Assembly: GCA_920105805.1 (NCBI GenBank)
Contig: CAKKTI010000085.1
Location: forward strand, 1-64,000
Direction: 5' to 3'
DNA: 64,000 nt
Source: Condylostoma magnum
Taxonomy: Eukaryota; Ciliophora; Heterotrichea; Heterotrichida; Condylostomatidae
The notes below the pieces were generated by a model, which was not told where the DNA came from, ran no database searches, and saw only the letters and a program-made list of their open reading frames with translations. Of the stretch, positions 1-12,402 are shown piece after piece. A program made the translations under genes and the position numbers. Numbering within the stretch: position 1 is the stretch's first letter; each line of letters starts with the position of its first letter.

Positions 1-2202
1 CAAATTCACTTAAATACTATATTATTATTAGGAGTTTTTAAATTCCATATTAGTTAATGAGGCATTAAAACTATTAGAGATGTACATCAAACTTCCTTAT
101 TTTCCCTAATCTTAATCAAAAATAAAATCATTTAGGAGTATTTCCTTTTAGTTTTGATTAGAAATACTAAGTAGGTTTCCGTTAAGACTAAATTCGTTAA
201 AAGAGGATCTTAAATAGTCTAAAGAGATAGAATATCCACTTACTTATAGCTTTAAGGCATAGCTATTTTCCCCAATCCAGGTATTATCTGATATAATAAC
301 ATTATTGAATTCACTTCTAGCTACACTATTTAAAGAAATCCCTCTTTCTATATTATTATCTTTGATATCTAAATCATTAGCCAAGATATTATTGGTATTC
401 TGAGCAAATAATAGCTAATGTCCTTATATCTACTATGAATAAGTGAATTGGCTTACATAGCTCAATGGATCATCTATTAAATATTAAATAAAGTAGTCTT
501 TATAGTCTTAACTTAGAAAGCCATTTCCATTAAATTTTACATCTTATATTTCAATATTAGCGAGATTTTGTAAGAATAAGATAGTTCCACCCTGTATGAC
601 AGGATTATTTAGAAACTAAACATTTCTTAAAATGAACTATTTTGGTGGTAAGTAAGCTTCTATTGTTGAATTATCACTAGTCACTCCTTATGCCATACCT
701 CCTATATTGCTTACACCTAAATTAGAGGCTATATTATAATTTAGAAAGTAAACTGATGGTAAAATAGTGTTCTCTACAATAAAATTTTCCATGAGCATGT
801 TTCAATTGAATGATGCTGAAGATAAATAAATAGCTGTTGAAAATACTTCTGAGTTCTTAATATGAATGTTCATTAATCTTATATCGTAGAATTCATGATC
901 AACAAATTTCCCGTCTTCATATCTTAAAGTCTTTTATGGATTGCTTAGGTATGTTATTAGTCCTATTCTTGAATATGCTATATCGAAATGATTAAAAGTA
1001 ATTTTATTTATATTATAAGCTAATGCAACTCCAAACGCGGAGCCCTGAATTCCTATAGCACTTGATAATATAGATTTCAGTATTTTAAGCTAAGATATGT
1101 ATAATTCGTTGCATGAGGTAATACTACTAAGATAAGATAAATTACGATTTTCTGTACTAATCTCGAATCCATTGGCATAATAGTTAAACTCAACTTAGTT
1201 CATTATAATAATAGACTGGTCTTATTATCCAAATATGTGCATGAAGTATGTAAATGAGCTTATATTATTAAATTAAACATTGTAAAATGAGATTTTTAGG
1301 AAATCAGAAAAATACATGAATGATTTGAAGTCCTATAAGAAATACTCAAATTTAGTATCAGTCATTATTACTTTTTTCCCGTCCATCAACAGAAAATCTG
1401 TATTTTATAAAGCTAAGCATAAAGAGGACTCAGCATACTATGATATATCTATAACCTAGTTTCTATCGTTAATATAGTCTCCATTACTGTTTTAGCTGAT
1501 TTTAGGACAATAAGTGCAAGTATCAGAACTGCATCCAGGCTTTAAGTAAGCTTTCCCATTTGCAATAATATTCTTTATACTTACATCACTCTTAAAGTTA
1601 AGGGTAGATCTGACTGAAGTTAATTAAATTGTTGGCTTTTCAAACTAGCATCCTGTAATTTCACAGTACTCACCTTCAATACTTATTTTTCTCTGTATCT
1701 GAATCGACTAATCTCCCAATAAGTGAACTTCTCCAAATAATCTAATAACATCAGCCTGTCCTTCAAGCGCTGTTAAAATGTCATTATACGGTGAGATTTA
1801 ACTACCATCTCCTGTATTCTAACTATCACTGTCCACATAAGCAATAGAGCAGTCCCCATCGTCATAATTACAGTCTATATTTGCACATTCTATGTCACAG
1901 GTTCCATTCCCTAACATAGTCTAAAAGCAATCACTACTACAGAAACCGCAATCACCCTTATCTCAACCACATTCTTTAAAACTGCAGGAATAGTCACATA
2001 TTCCATTCTATAGGTCAAGTGGATCGCATCCAAGGTCAGTGCAGGTTTAAATGCAGTCTGACTCAGTGGAATTTGAATCAAAACTGCAGGGTTCAAGCAT
2101 GCAAAAGAGGTCACAAGTACCATTTCCTAAGGTTTACTCATCACAGCCTGTCTAAGAACATTAGAGGGCGTATGAGGCGGAAAAGAGGGAAAGTATAAGC
2201 AT
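1..2202 (-). CDS. Secreted LNR-repeat / beta-helix-like protein (3' end off window)
   Basis: Reads without a frame break from an ATG at 2202 to the left edge with TAA/TAG as Gln and TGA as Trp. The first dozen residues form a hydrophobic signal peptide ending near SASYA. Three cysteine-rich Lin-12/Notch repeats follow (about residues 15-115), recognised by NGxCD...C...C..DxGDC; the second contains GWDKGDC with Trp written as TGA. The remaining 600 residues are rich in Asn, Ser and Ile in short repeated turns, like the right-handed beta-helix of ciliate surface proteins. Probably secreted or displayed at the surface. LNR calls are firm; beta-helix is an inference. The C-terminus lies outside the window, so a transmembrane anchor cannot be excluded. 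Confidence 0.8.
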
Positions 2203-2438
2203 TTATATTTGAAATTATTAGGTTAGAGGGAAGAATAAACTAACATCATAATACTAAAACTATTCATAAATAACTTATTTGCTTACTATCAAATGCCTTG
2301 CTTCCAATAATAACATACTAGATTTTTTTATCATTTTAGAAACAAATTATTTGCCTATTTTTCTTTACTAATAAAAAACTGTATTAAATTGGCCAATCTT
2401 TTAACAGCCAGAAAGCCTTTTATACAGGATTACTTGAA

Positions 2439-3995
2439 TCAATAAGAAATTGTCAATTACAATTTAACTTTACTAAACTAGCTAAACCCCTTAGTTCTAA
2501 TTTGATCTTCTCCTTTCTTAATTAAATTGGAAGACATTGCTCCAATAATCTTTGCATTTACACTTTCATTAACACTTGCTTTATCTAGAGTACCTGTATT
2601 CTCGACACTCATTTAATTTTTATCATTATCCATTCTTGCCGCTACTTCATTAGTATTGATTCCCATATTTCTTGCACTTTATTTAAACAATAATACCTGT
2701 GAGCTCCATCTGTATTAATGGGGAACCTTTTTCAACTGTTTGCTTTCTATATCATCAGGCTTTCATCCCTGTTTTGGTGCAAAGTGATTAGGCTTCTGTG
2801 CTAATTTTTATTTCTTTTAATACGGCTGTACTGTAACTAGCTTTTTCCTTCTATACTCATCCGTGCCTTCCTATTAATCCAATTATTTATACTGACACTT
2901 TGGGGAAAATATTCTCTAAGTACTGATGAGCTAGGCTCTAGAAGTGAAACTAGGGTTTTTATAGTACTTATTCTGGTGCTCCCATCAATTAATCCCAGCT
3001 GTCTCAAACCTAGGTAAATCTACTCCATTATGAATTCCTATAGGAAGATTAGCAAAATGTTATAAGTTATAATTATTTGTCTGTAGTCTTCTTTCTTACT
3101 TGATCTAAGTTTATGTTTTATTCTCCAAACCCTCTGGTATAAGTTTAATATACTATTACTCCCTTTAAGTCAACCTTTAATCGCTATTAACATGCCCATA
3201 ATTCTTATTCTTTGATAATTCCTACAGTAAACTTTACCTGCGCATTTAATCCATCTACGATTTATACTAATAATTCGGTGATTTTGTATATGTCAATCCT
3301 GGTTGAGTTATAGATCTCCCATCAGTAGGACTTCCCAGATTAGCCAGTGACCTAGTCCGCATGAACTTATCTTATTACATCTGACTGAAGGTTTTTCTAT
3401 TCTAACTTGTTTACTAATCCGCGGTGAAAGTAATTCTATGTGGATTGGCCTCCCCTCATCTTTCCTAGGCCTGTTTGATATTATCTAGTCTTTCTTAATC
3501 TCGATGCTTCTACAGCTGTTTAGCAGTCCTATGTGCTGGTTGAGCAGTTTTCATGCTGGGATAAGTTTTCTTAAGTGGAGAAAAATCATCGTTGTCTAGC
3601 ACCTCCCCTCGCTTCTGCATAATTCGTATGGATCTATAAGGGGACGATACTTCCACTCCTCATATAAATTTATCCATTATTCCATCCTTAATAGCCTATT
3701 CCGCCTAAACTCTTTCCTATGGATCTAAAACACCGTCTTTGTTTTTATCAAAAATCCGTGAAATCACTAAATCCTGACCCCCTACCTTGCCATCACCGTC
3801 TAGGTCGTAGCTGGGATCAGGAATAGCCTCATACTTCCGTTTTTCCAGCATTTTCCTTCTAGATTTGCTCTATATGCCTGGATTCCACCCAGCTGGCAAT
3901 TTATCAGTTTTTTCTAAGTTAGCAGTTTTGTTACCTGGAATCTATTTTCCAAATATATCAAATCTGGGGAGATTATGTTAAAGCTATTTATTCAT
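2439..3995 (-). CDS. EF-hand-containing protein, otherwise unknown
   Basis: About 518 residues from ATG 3995. An EF-hand region lies near residues 50-90, with a loop of the form DLDGDGKVGGQD followed by DKNKDGVLDPQE, so it probably binds calcium. The rest is polar, Gln/Lys-rich and low in hydrophobic segments, with no recognised domain; a cytoskeletal or basal-body role is possible but not shown. The 3' end is ambiguous: in-frame TAG (2478), TAA (2457) and TGA (2439) follow one another within 42 bases, and the last is used here. Its start codon is only 47 bases from the divergent Bax inhibitor gene. Confidence 0.72.
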
Positions 3996-4042
3996 TTTTA
4001 GCTGTAAATTTAACATTTTGTTGGCATAAAACACGTAATAAA
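3996..4042. promoter_or_regulatory. 47-bp divergent intergenic spacer
   Basis: Only 47 bases separate the start codons of the minus-strand EF-hand gene and the plus-strand Bax inhibitor gene. Both promoters and both 5' leaders must fit here or extend into the neighbouring coding regions. It is AT-rich and no specific element was recognised. Confidence 0.5.
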
Positions 4043-4756
4043 ATGGATTCTTTTATAAACCGACCAATTGACTTGAACAATCTCTTCAAATTCAAAGATT
4101 TAGACAACCAGGTATAGGCCCACTTGTCAAAGGTGTACGCTGCTTTGTCAGCTTGCATTACAGCAGCTGTTATCGGCTGTGCTATTAGCTTGTATACAGG
4201 TTTCGGAGGAATTGGAACTACACTTTTAGCATTAGGATGTGTGTTTGGAATGATGTTCTCTGGTGATAAATCTGTATATAGGCCTGCATTTTTCGCTGGG
4301 TTTGGGTTCTTTAAAGGAATGAGTCTAGGACCCTTGGTATAATCAGCTTTTAGTATTGACCCTTCGATTGTTTTGACTGCTCTGTTGTCCACGACTGCTA
4401 TTTTTGTGTGTCTGTCCTTGGGGGCTTTGATGTGCAAGAAGAGAAGCATGCTTTATTTAGGATCGATACTCGGGTCAGGGCTGCTGTTTTTGATGATTTT
4501 AAATATTTTAGCTTTGTTCGGAATGAGATCAGAATTGATGATGAATCTGTAATTGGGGGTTGGGCTGCTAGTTTTTATGGGGTATGTTGTGTATGACACC
4601 TAACTTATGATCGCTAAGGTAGAGAGTGGTAATAAGGACTACTTACATCATGCTTTAGAGCTATTTATCGATTTTGTAGCAATTTTTGTTAGAATTTTGA
4701 TTATATTAATGAAGAATTCAAAGAAGAACGAAAAGAATTAGTCTATTAAGTTTTAA
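4043..4756 (+). CDS. TMBIM6: Bax inhibitor-1 / TMBIM6-family membrane protein
   Basis: 237 residues, the usual size of BI-1. It has a short hydrophilic N-terminus ([12 protein letters not shown]) and about six hydrophobic helices. The family signature is clear: [11 protein letters not shown] in the middle, then VVYDTQLM, and [13 protein letters not shown] near the C-terminus, followed by a Lys-rich tail. The family acts in the ER membrane as a calcium-leak and stress-survival protein. In-frame TAG (4739) and TAA (4754) lie four codons apart near the end; the TAA is taken as the stop. The next gene starts 64 bases on in the same direction. Confidence 0.93.
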
Positions 4757-4820
4757 ATCATGCTTATGTTAGTTGTTTTCCCTAATTTCTTATACACCAT
4801 TTTACCAATACATTAATAAA

Positions 4821-5516
4821 ATGAATTAAAATCTAGTAAATTTAAACGACACTTTTAGTAATGATGATCTTTATTAGCCGGACTGTTGCAATGAAACTCC
4901 TAAAGCTGAGTCTCTAAGTCAAGATTCCCTGGGCTTTTTACCCCCTTAACTAAACCTCTATGATTTTTCATAGCCTGACACACAATCTGGAAGTACTCCG
5001 AGAATGGAAACCTGATGATCTAACTCAGATTCTGCTAAACGGGCAATTTAGTCTGCTATGTTCAAAGATTATCCTGCTTTTTCAAATTCTTAAAAACTAG
5101 AAAACTTTGATTCTGCCTTCACTGATGCAGATTCTTATAGGTCTCTCACTCCAAACTAAGATGGAATGCTATATGCATATGTAAGATCTCTGTAAAATGA
5201 ATTATAGCATATTTACAGTAAGCTGGAAATTTCTGAAGCGAATTAGAGAACATCATTAAATGAATAGTAGCAACTAAGAGCTACAATTGGAAGAATGGAG
5301 AAGAGATTGTAGAAAATAAGGATTGAGGGAGAAACAAAGGATACTAGTTGTTCTAAAGCTTGTGAGCTGTTCTGAAATTGGTAAATAGTTTAATAAATTG
5401 ATTTAATGTACTAAGTTATAGATAATGTTATGAAGACTTATATGCTTTAGGGTTGTGGACTACTACTTTATTAGCTTCATAACTAATACTTTATAATAAT
5501 TTCCAAACTAACATAG
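4821..5516 (+). CDS. Unrecognised protein with a short coiled coil
   Basis: About 231 residues from ATG 4821 to TAG 5514. The N-terminal half is acidic, Ser/Asp/Pro-rich and probably disordered. A heptad-like segment near residues 115-170 (SLQNELQHIYSKLEISE and on) predicts a coiled coil. The last 50 residues are more hydrophobic. TGATGA near residue 73 reads as Trp-Trp. No family was recognised. It sits 22 bases before RABL2 on the same strand. The 3' end is uncertain because TAA/TAG codons also occur near 5378-5400. Confidence 0.58.
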
Positions 5517-5538
5517 TCCTTTAATTTAACACTATAAA

Positions 5539-6348
5539 ATGACCTCAAATGAAACAAGGGAACTCTAGAATATTCCTAAATCTGATGTAAAACTAATAAT
5601 CCTAGGAGACTCAGGTACAGGGAAAAGCAAACTAGTAGAAAGCTTTCTAGACGAAGATAACGTTGAATATTAAATAGCAATGCATTCTTTTACAGTATCT
5701 AAGCGTTAAATAGAGTTAGATGAGTAAAAGCTAGCAGTAGAGATCTGAGACACTTTTGGATCTTTGGATAATATTAATGATTCTTACTATTTCCAAGCTC
5801 ACGGATGTTTGCTAGTTTTTGATGTTACAAGAAAAATAAGTTATTAAAATCTATAGTTTTGGTATAATCTATTATAAAGATAACGCCCTGAACTCCCATG
5901 TGTAGTAATTGCTAATAAAATAGATCTTAATAAAGGGATGATAGATAGGCAATTTGCTTTCCCGAAAAAGTATAATCTCCCGTTGCATTTTGTCTCCTCA
6001 GTAGATAGATTAAATGTTGTATAAGCATTTACAGATATAATAAGAATGGCAAGATAGTACAAGCTGAGTTCTATAGAGCCATTTAGTTCTGTAGATTAAT
6101 TAGATGATATCAGAAAAGTAGATAATACAGGAAAAATGAGGTAAAATAAGACCTTAGGAGCTTTAGAAAGTTAGATTAGTGATTTATTAGATGGTATTGA
6201 AAAAACGATAAATTAAAGTGAAATAAATCAGATTAAAACTTTATAAAATAGCATAAATAATGAATTAGAGATCAACATAACAATTGACGAGATGGATCAA
6301 GCGATGTTTGAACGATATTTTGGAGATGATAGTTTAGATTTATTATGA
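5539..6348 (+). CDS. RABL2: RABL2-like small GTPase
   Basis: 269 residues ending at TGA 6346. The GTPase core matches RABL2 closely: P-loop GDSGTGKS (residues 23-30), YYFQAHGCLLVFDV, RPELPCVVIANKID and LPLHFVSS. RABL2 binds the IFT-B complex at the ciliary base and helps launch intraflagellar transport. Unusually, switch II reads WDTFGS instead of the usual WDTAGQ, so the catalytic glutamine is missing and hydrolysis may be slow. A 70-residue acidic tail follows the G domain. TGA also appears once inside the gene as the Trp of that same WDT motif, so TGA is read both ways within one gene. Confidence 0.92.
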
Positions 6349-6677
6349 TTAAAAATAAGAGTAATTACTTTAGTAAAAATATCGGAAATAGTATTAAGTA
6401 TAAATTCACATATAATAAACAAAAATATAGAATTAAATTAAAATTATTGGTAAAATTACTGTTATTATGTAATAAATCAATGCAGATTTAAGCTGTATAT
6501 CATTATAAAGGGTTAAAATTTAACATATTTTTAAGACAGCTTATTATTATTCTAATCATAACCTCTTTTATAAAACTAATCAAAGAATCAAGTTTATTTT
6601 TGATTATAACATTAAATTAATTATATCCCAATTATTACGCCTTGGACCTTCCATCTCATATTTTAATAGTAAATAAT
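6349..6677. other. Intergenic, nothing recognised
   Basis: AT-rich spacer between RABL2 and the next plus-strand gene. No protein similarity, RNA gene or repeat was seen. Confidence 0.5.
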
Positions 6678-7553
6678 ATGTATAAATACACGATCGATGA
6701 TTTTATTTCATGGTTTGCAGATAACAACAAATTCTTTGATATAGATAGCAGAGGGAACTAAATAATGATTTAATTGTAAAGCAGTGAAGTCTAAGAATAT
6801 AGAATAAATCGCAAAATAGCTTTTTCTAGCTAACATTAGTTTCCCATTGGAATACTAGTGACTATAGATTAATTTGACGGATAAATTTAACAAAAGCTGG
6901 ATATTTTATCTGACTTATGCATTCAGTACGTCAGTAAAGGAACTTATAAAGTAATATTACAAAAGAGCTGAAAAAGAAATTCAACTCCTTAGGAATGATA
7001 TCAAAAAAGCAAAAATATCAAAGATTAAATAAAAGGCTATATACAAAGCACTATAAAAACTAATGATTTTAGCGATTTTTAGACTACTATATTCAAAAAA
7101 GTTGTATTAAATAAACACTTTTTTAAGGTGTTTCTAGATTATAAGGATGAGTAGTTTACTGAATGCATTGCGTGAGTTTACTGTGATGAAGATAATCAAA
7201 GTTATAATATTAGACTCGTTTTTGATATGGATGATTGGAATTTAGCCGCATAGTTTAAGCAATATTAAGGATAGAACGTATTTTAAGCTATAAAATGTGC
7301 ATATGAGGAATAAGTGAATGCTTTTAAGTAATATAATAGAGAGACAATAGACTTGTAATAACCAGGGTCACAACCATTTAATAGTAATAGTTAATATATT
7401 GAATTATAGTTTATATGCTTTCTTATTGGAATTTACTTAAAGATTTATAATAGCTTTAAACAATACAGTTTATAATCATATATTTTATACAAGTTACTAC
7501 CTTTTGATTAGGTAATGCATATTTTAAGAACTGTATTAAAACAATTCGTCTAA
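6678..7553 (+). CDS. Unrecognised protein, convergent with SK-type channel gene
   Basis: About 291 residues starting MYKYTIDDFISWF. It has mixed alpha/beta character, many Tyr, Phe and Gln, and no signal peptide; one weakly hydrophobic stretch lies near residue 245. Coding character is supported by TAA/TAG at Gln-like positions, even codon use and an AT-rich upstream flank. The stop is taken as TAA 7551-7553, which overlaps the stop of the convergent channel gene by two bases. An in-frame TAG at 7509 is an alternative end. Confidence 0.62.
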
Positions 7554-9106
7554 GAATCATTACTTAAACTACTAGAATCTAAAGAAACATCAGGAACATA
7601 TCTCGTAAACTTTCTTCTTCTTAAATTAGCCTCAAAAACTTAACTCTACTAAACTTTTAAGCTTCCTTCATCTTTAAATTTAGAAGTTGAGGAAACACAT
7701 CGAATGTCATCATAAAATCTGAATTGACATTGAGCCATATCACTGGTTAAATTATTCATTTGTATTGAAAGCTCTTTTTATAAGTAAGTCATATTCTTAA
7801 CTAAATTTGATACCTTTAGGGAATCAGTTAACTACTCTCTTGCAATTTACACACTTTATTATTTGACAGTACATGCTAATGTATAATAGTATCTTCTAGT
7901 TAATCTTAATGTGAGTTGTTTTATACTAAGCGATTGCTTTAAAGGTATCAATAATAGCTTAAATCTATGCAGCTGTTAATAGAACTTATTTACTTAGCTT
8001 AATCGAGACTTACATTTATTCCGCCTTAAAACCTATAATCTAAATCTACTTTAAATCAATAAAGCTGCCTATAATTTGATACTTTACCTCAAAAATATCT
8101 GTTTTCATAGATATTTTTATAGTTTTTTCTCTTGTGCTTTGAATTGAAATAGTACTTGTAGAATATCAATCTATGAAGAAAGAATGTAGGCTCCACATAT
8201 AGCAACTACTAGAATAACTCCTCTTCCTATATGGCTTTAAAGATAGAACTCTCCATAGCCTAAAGTTGTATTTGAAGCAAAGATTCCTCAAAAACTGTTG
8301 TACACTTCCTATTAAGTATTACCTTCAAATTATCGTTCATACACATGCAAAAGGAAACCAAAAATTCAGATAACCAAACAATAGAAAATGATAGAGTAGT
8401 GAAGTAAATTAGATTTGACTGTAAATTTCATTAATGATCTTTGCGGGCTTTATAAATCTTATTTGTAAAGAAAGTTCATAGTATTGTATTAAGCATAGTA
8501 AGAACGATAAAACAACACTCTGATTAAATGATAGAATTTTATTAAGGATAATGTGAAAATAATATCACTTAGTTCGTAGCGGCATTCATTGCCCATCTAA
8601 GAAATCGTAAACTCATAATCATAAAATACTAAGGGCATTGGTAAGTTTAATACTAACTCTATGATTAATTAGACAGTGTACTTTTATTATGACTGCTTCT
8701 CATCTAGTTAAAACTTACTTATTAATTTAAAATAGTTATAGTTAAAATTCTGTCAATTTTTGTAGTAAATTATAATAATGAATTCAAGTATAATTGTAAG
8801 TATAACTACAATGATGCTAGTTAACTACACTTCAGATTCTTTAAAATTTTAGAACTTCATTTGATCCTGTATAAATATTACTGCAGCTTAGTTAAGAATT
8901 AGTATTAAAAATGCTATAAATCCTTATAGATGAATGTTTCTAATAAATTTAGTATAGTATTCAAAGGACTTTTGGTCATAAATTGTGTTTTGTTATGGAA
9001 AATCATATTTTTAATTCTCCATATGCAGTTAGAATAGAGCTTTGCTTGATATGTCTGCTATTAGATATTTGGATTCGGGTTTTTGATCTTAGTAAATTTC
9101 AGACAT
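7550..9106 (-). CDS. SK-type (small-conductance calcium-activated-like) potassium channel
   Basis: 518 residues. Six hydrophobic segments lead to a pore loop with the filter NTTLGYGE (LGYG is the potassium signature) and a final helix, then a basic, Gln/Arg-rich tail in the position of the SK calmodulin-binding region. The Trp in the WGIFASN stretch just before the filter is TGA. SK channels open on calcium via bound calmodulin and hyperpolarise the cell; ciliate versions act in swimming control. No dense Arg/Lys voltage sensor was noted. A second SK-type gene lies 779 bases upstream on the same strand, suggesting a tandem duplication. Stop TAG 7552-7550 interlocks with the plus-strand stop. 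Confidence 0.86.
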
Positions 9107-9885
9107 ATTACTATAAGATTGACTAAAAAAGAATTTAGGAATTTATTAATTAGTAAAGCCTTAAACACTTATTATATAGCTCATTTAAACTCTACATAAA
9201 CTTATCTAATTTTTAGGACTTGCATAATTATTGAGTAATTGAAAGTTATATTATAGTTATGATGTATAAAGCCATTATAAGTGATTATGAAGAATAGTGT
9301 TTAGGGATACAAAGTCTAATCAAAATTTGAACCAAGAGAGCAAAACTATTAAATTCATTGAGTTGACAAAGATAGAATACGTTCTTTATAGTTAAAAGTT
9401 GATTAAAATAGCAGGTTCATTTTTATTATCATTGATTCTTAATTTCATGCATGATTGTAAACACTTGTAAATTATCTATTAATTACTTAAATTAGTCTTA
9501 TTAAAACTAACAATTAAGAATTTATATTATTGATTTAATTTAAACTATATCAAATAAAGTAGTTACAATAGTTTCTTAAATGTTAAAGTGATTATAAATG
9601 CTTATTGCTCTCTATATACAATCTAGCTTTTATAGTACTACTGAAATTCATAATTTATAATAATAACGAGTATAAAACTAAACAACAAAATTTAATTTCA
9701 AATGATTAAAGTTCTAAATCTCTGTGATATTGTGCTATATTGCCTTTCTTCATAATATCTATCATCAATTTAGATACTTCTTATTGGGTAACAAATATAT
9801 TTTTTGCATATTAATACTGTTTTCTAAGACAACGGGCATCTTTTTAACAGTTTTAAATAGGATTAATTACGTCATTATTCAACTA
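9107..9885. other. Intergenic between the two SK-type channel genes
   Basis: 779 bases, strongly AT-rich. Open frames exist on both strands, which means little under this code. No conserved motif was found. It holds the promoter of the 7550-9106 gene and the 3' flank of the 9886-11139 gene. Confidence 0.5.
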
Positions 9886-11139
9886 TTAAAACTTCCTATA
9901 TTTTAAATCCAGAATGCTAGTTAAAACACGCTCATCTGGCTTAGGTTTAAAAATAGTTCTATATAACTTCTAGTTATGAATAGAATTACGGAACATAGCT
10001 AATCTATCTAAAATCCTCTTATTTGAATTTCTCTAAAATCTGACTTTATAGTATCTTTATATTACAATAGCAGCTTTTTCCCTTAGCTACGGTAATATAA
10101 AGTGCCTATAATTAACACCCTCATAGCACTTTTAATCAGACTCTTCAAATACCACAAAGATATAAAGAGTGTTGACAATCAAAGGAACTAAATAGGCTCC
10201 TAAAAGGCATACAGTCATAGCTACCATTCTACCTAAATGACTGTCAGGGGTGAAGTCGCCGTATCCTAGTGAAGTACAAGATATAAAAACACTATAATAA
10301 GAATTATAGTTATTAGTAAACTGAGAGTTTTTAAAGGATCGTTCAAATAAGTGAATGAAACTACCAAAACCTCACAGTAATAAAGCGAATACTGTTATTG
10401 ATGACCTTAACGAATAGTTTCTGTATACCATTTTGTAAAGGGAAATTGTTTAACTGTAGGTGTATTGATTAAGGCTGATTATAAGTTACATCATTTTGTA
10501 AGATTATAATGATCCGTAGTAGGAGTAGTATACTAAAAATCTCACAATATGATAAATCTTGATTATCATTAAAGAGAATACTATATCGTCTAGAGAAAAT
10601 TCCATCATTAAGCCTAGCTGTTCCACTTTATACTTCTATTGACAAATTAAAACAGGCATAGGAATGTTAATCACAAATTCAATAATAAAATTATATTATA
10701 AGTCCTTAAAGTCTCCTAGTGTTGCTGAGTAGAATTTACAATTATTATGGAATTGATACGTAAAGATGTATATTCTTTTCCATGTCTAATAATAAAGCCA
10801 AATAAGGAGTAGAATTGATAAGTTTAGTAATATAACTATTCCCTTGAGTAACTGTAAAAGTGTATCGTCAATAAAATCTCGTCAGTATAACTAGTTCTAT
10901 TTATTACTTACCTAGAAATGACATATTAGAAGAGAGCAGGAGCTAAGAGCTCCAAGGAGTAAACTGAAAAACTACATTCTACTATATTAATTAGGAATTT
11001 TCTAGCTTTAGTAGAAATTATCCCAGTTTAATAGCCTTTTTAACTTATTAATCTTCGGTTCAAACCTTTTTTCTGTAAATTAACTGCTTTCATGCTCAAA
11101 GTTCTCAGATTGCACGGTGAATCCCTTCCTATTAAACAT
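9886..11139 (-). CDS. SK-type potassium channel
   Basis: 417 residues from ATG 11139. Six transmembrane segments, then the filter SCTSLGYGDFTPDSHLGR, which is very close to the SK/Kv consensus, then a last pore helix followed by a short basic tail (KAAIVIQRYYKVRFQR) as in calmodulin-binding regions. Shorter than its neighbour at 7550-9106 but with the same plan. It ends with tandem TAA TAG (9888-9883). Its start codon is 149 bases from a divergent plus-strand gene. Confidence 0.88.
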
Positions 11140-11288
11140 AATGTTATAAAAATGTAGAATAGTTGAACAAATTATTTCCTTAATTTTAATAAACCTTATA
11201 AATGTTAATATCCTTATTACACAGTTTTACGAATTTTAATCAATATTATAGTTTATTACTTCTTATCTATTATTCCATAAATAAAATA

Positions 11289-12356
11289 ATGGAAAATAAC
11301 CCAGAGCAAGACTAATAAAATCCAATTTCCTTTACTCCCAGAGTCCCTCTATATGCTCCAAAAAGTGTTAAATAGAAAACTGTTTTTGAAAGACCTGAAT
11401 TTTAAGCACTTTACAACAAGTTTAAAAAGTTCCCAGTGAATTCAGACCACTTTTCACCTCTGAAAAAAGTAAAGGACACATCTAGATCTAAAAGTAAGCA
11501 ATCTAATGACCAAATAGAGGGGAAAATATAAGACAAAGCTGCTAAATATTTGTAATAGATCGGCTACAAATTTGGAAGGCTAAACAAGACTGATGAACAT
11601 TCTGTTAATTTTAAACAAAATTCAATTAGAGCACCTGGCCCAGATAAGTAATAATATGAAATTGATTATTCAAAGTAATTCAAAGAGTTTATTAATTAAG
11701 AACAAGAACCATTAAAGTTCAAAAGGCCTAAATTTAGAAAGACGGAATATTAAGCCAGGAAAACAACTAAGTCTCTTTCTCCTTTGAATAAAGGAAATAT
11801 TTCAGACAGTAGGAAATAAGCAATTGAACAGTTGAAGTATACATTTGGTCTGAATAACATTGAATAAAAAGCATTAAAATAGAAACTTTGCAGTGAGAAA
11901 GTATAAGTAAAAGCTAACCTAGACAAAAAGTACCAGACTGTCAGAAGTTAATTAGATAAAAGGGGAATTTATAAAACCAACTTAAACAATTACAGAGCTT
12001 AAACACTCAAACAGGCTGAATACTTCTAATAAGTACTAAAACTATTACCCAAGATAGAAGGGAAAAAGCAGGAGTATTTAAAAGAAAAGTACAAGAATAA
12101 TGATTAAGGGGTTCAAGATGATAAGAGGAATATCAATGTAGAGGATTTAGAGGCAAAAATAGTACTACGACGAGCATATAAGCGGAAAGCAATGGCGGAC
12201 TCAGATATGCTGGCCGATGCGAAAAACCCGGATTTCTAAAAGCAAATGCATAATAAAATCATACAACGTATACAAAAATCTTAACCAGCTAAGTGAATTT
12301 AAGAAATGAGGCCTTACTAACTGGGTACAAGAATAAACAAAAGTGCCATGACATGA
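11289..12356 (+). CDS. Unrecognised basic protein
   Basis: 355 residues from ATG 11289 to TGA 12354, with no frame break. Very rich in Lys, Gln and Arg with few hydrophobic residues. Charged helical stretches (about residues 190-300) could form coiled coil. Short repeats of the RPxFRK/KRPKFRKTE type suggest nucleic-acid or microtubule binding, but no domain was recognised. An in-frame TGA at about 12294 (AK-W-IQEM) comes 20 codons before the TGA used as stop, so both readings of UGA would occur within 60 bases if this 3' end is right. Confidence 0.68.
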
Positions 12357-12402
12357 TTATTGTGTATTAATTTATGTTTGTATTAAACTTGTAATAAAAA
12401 GC

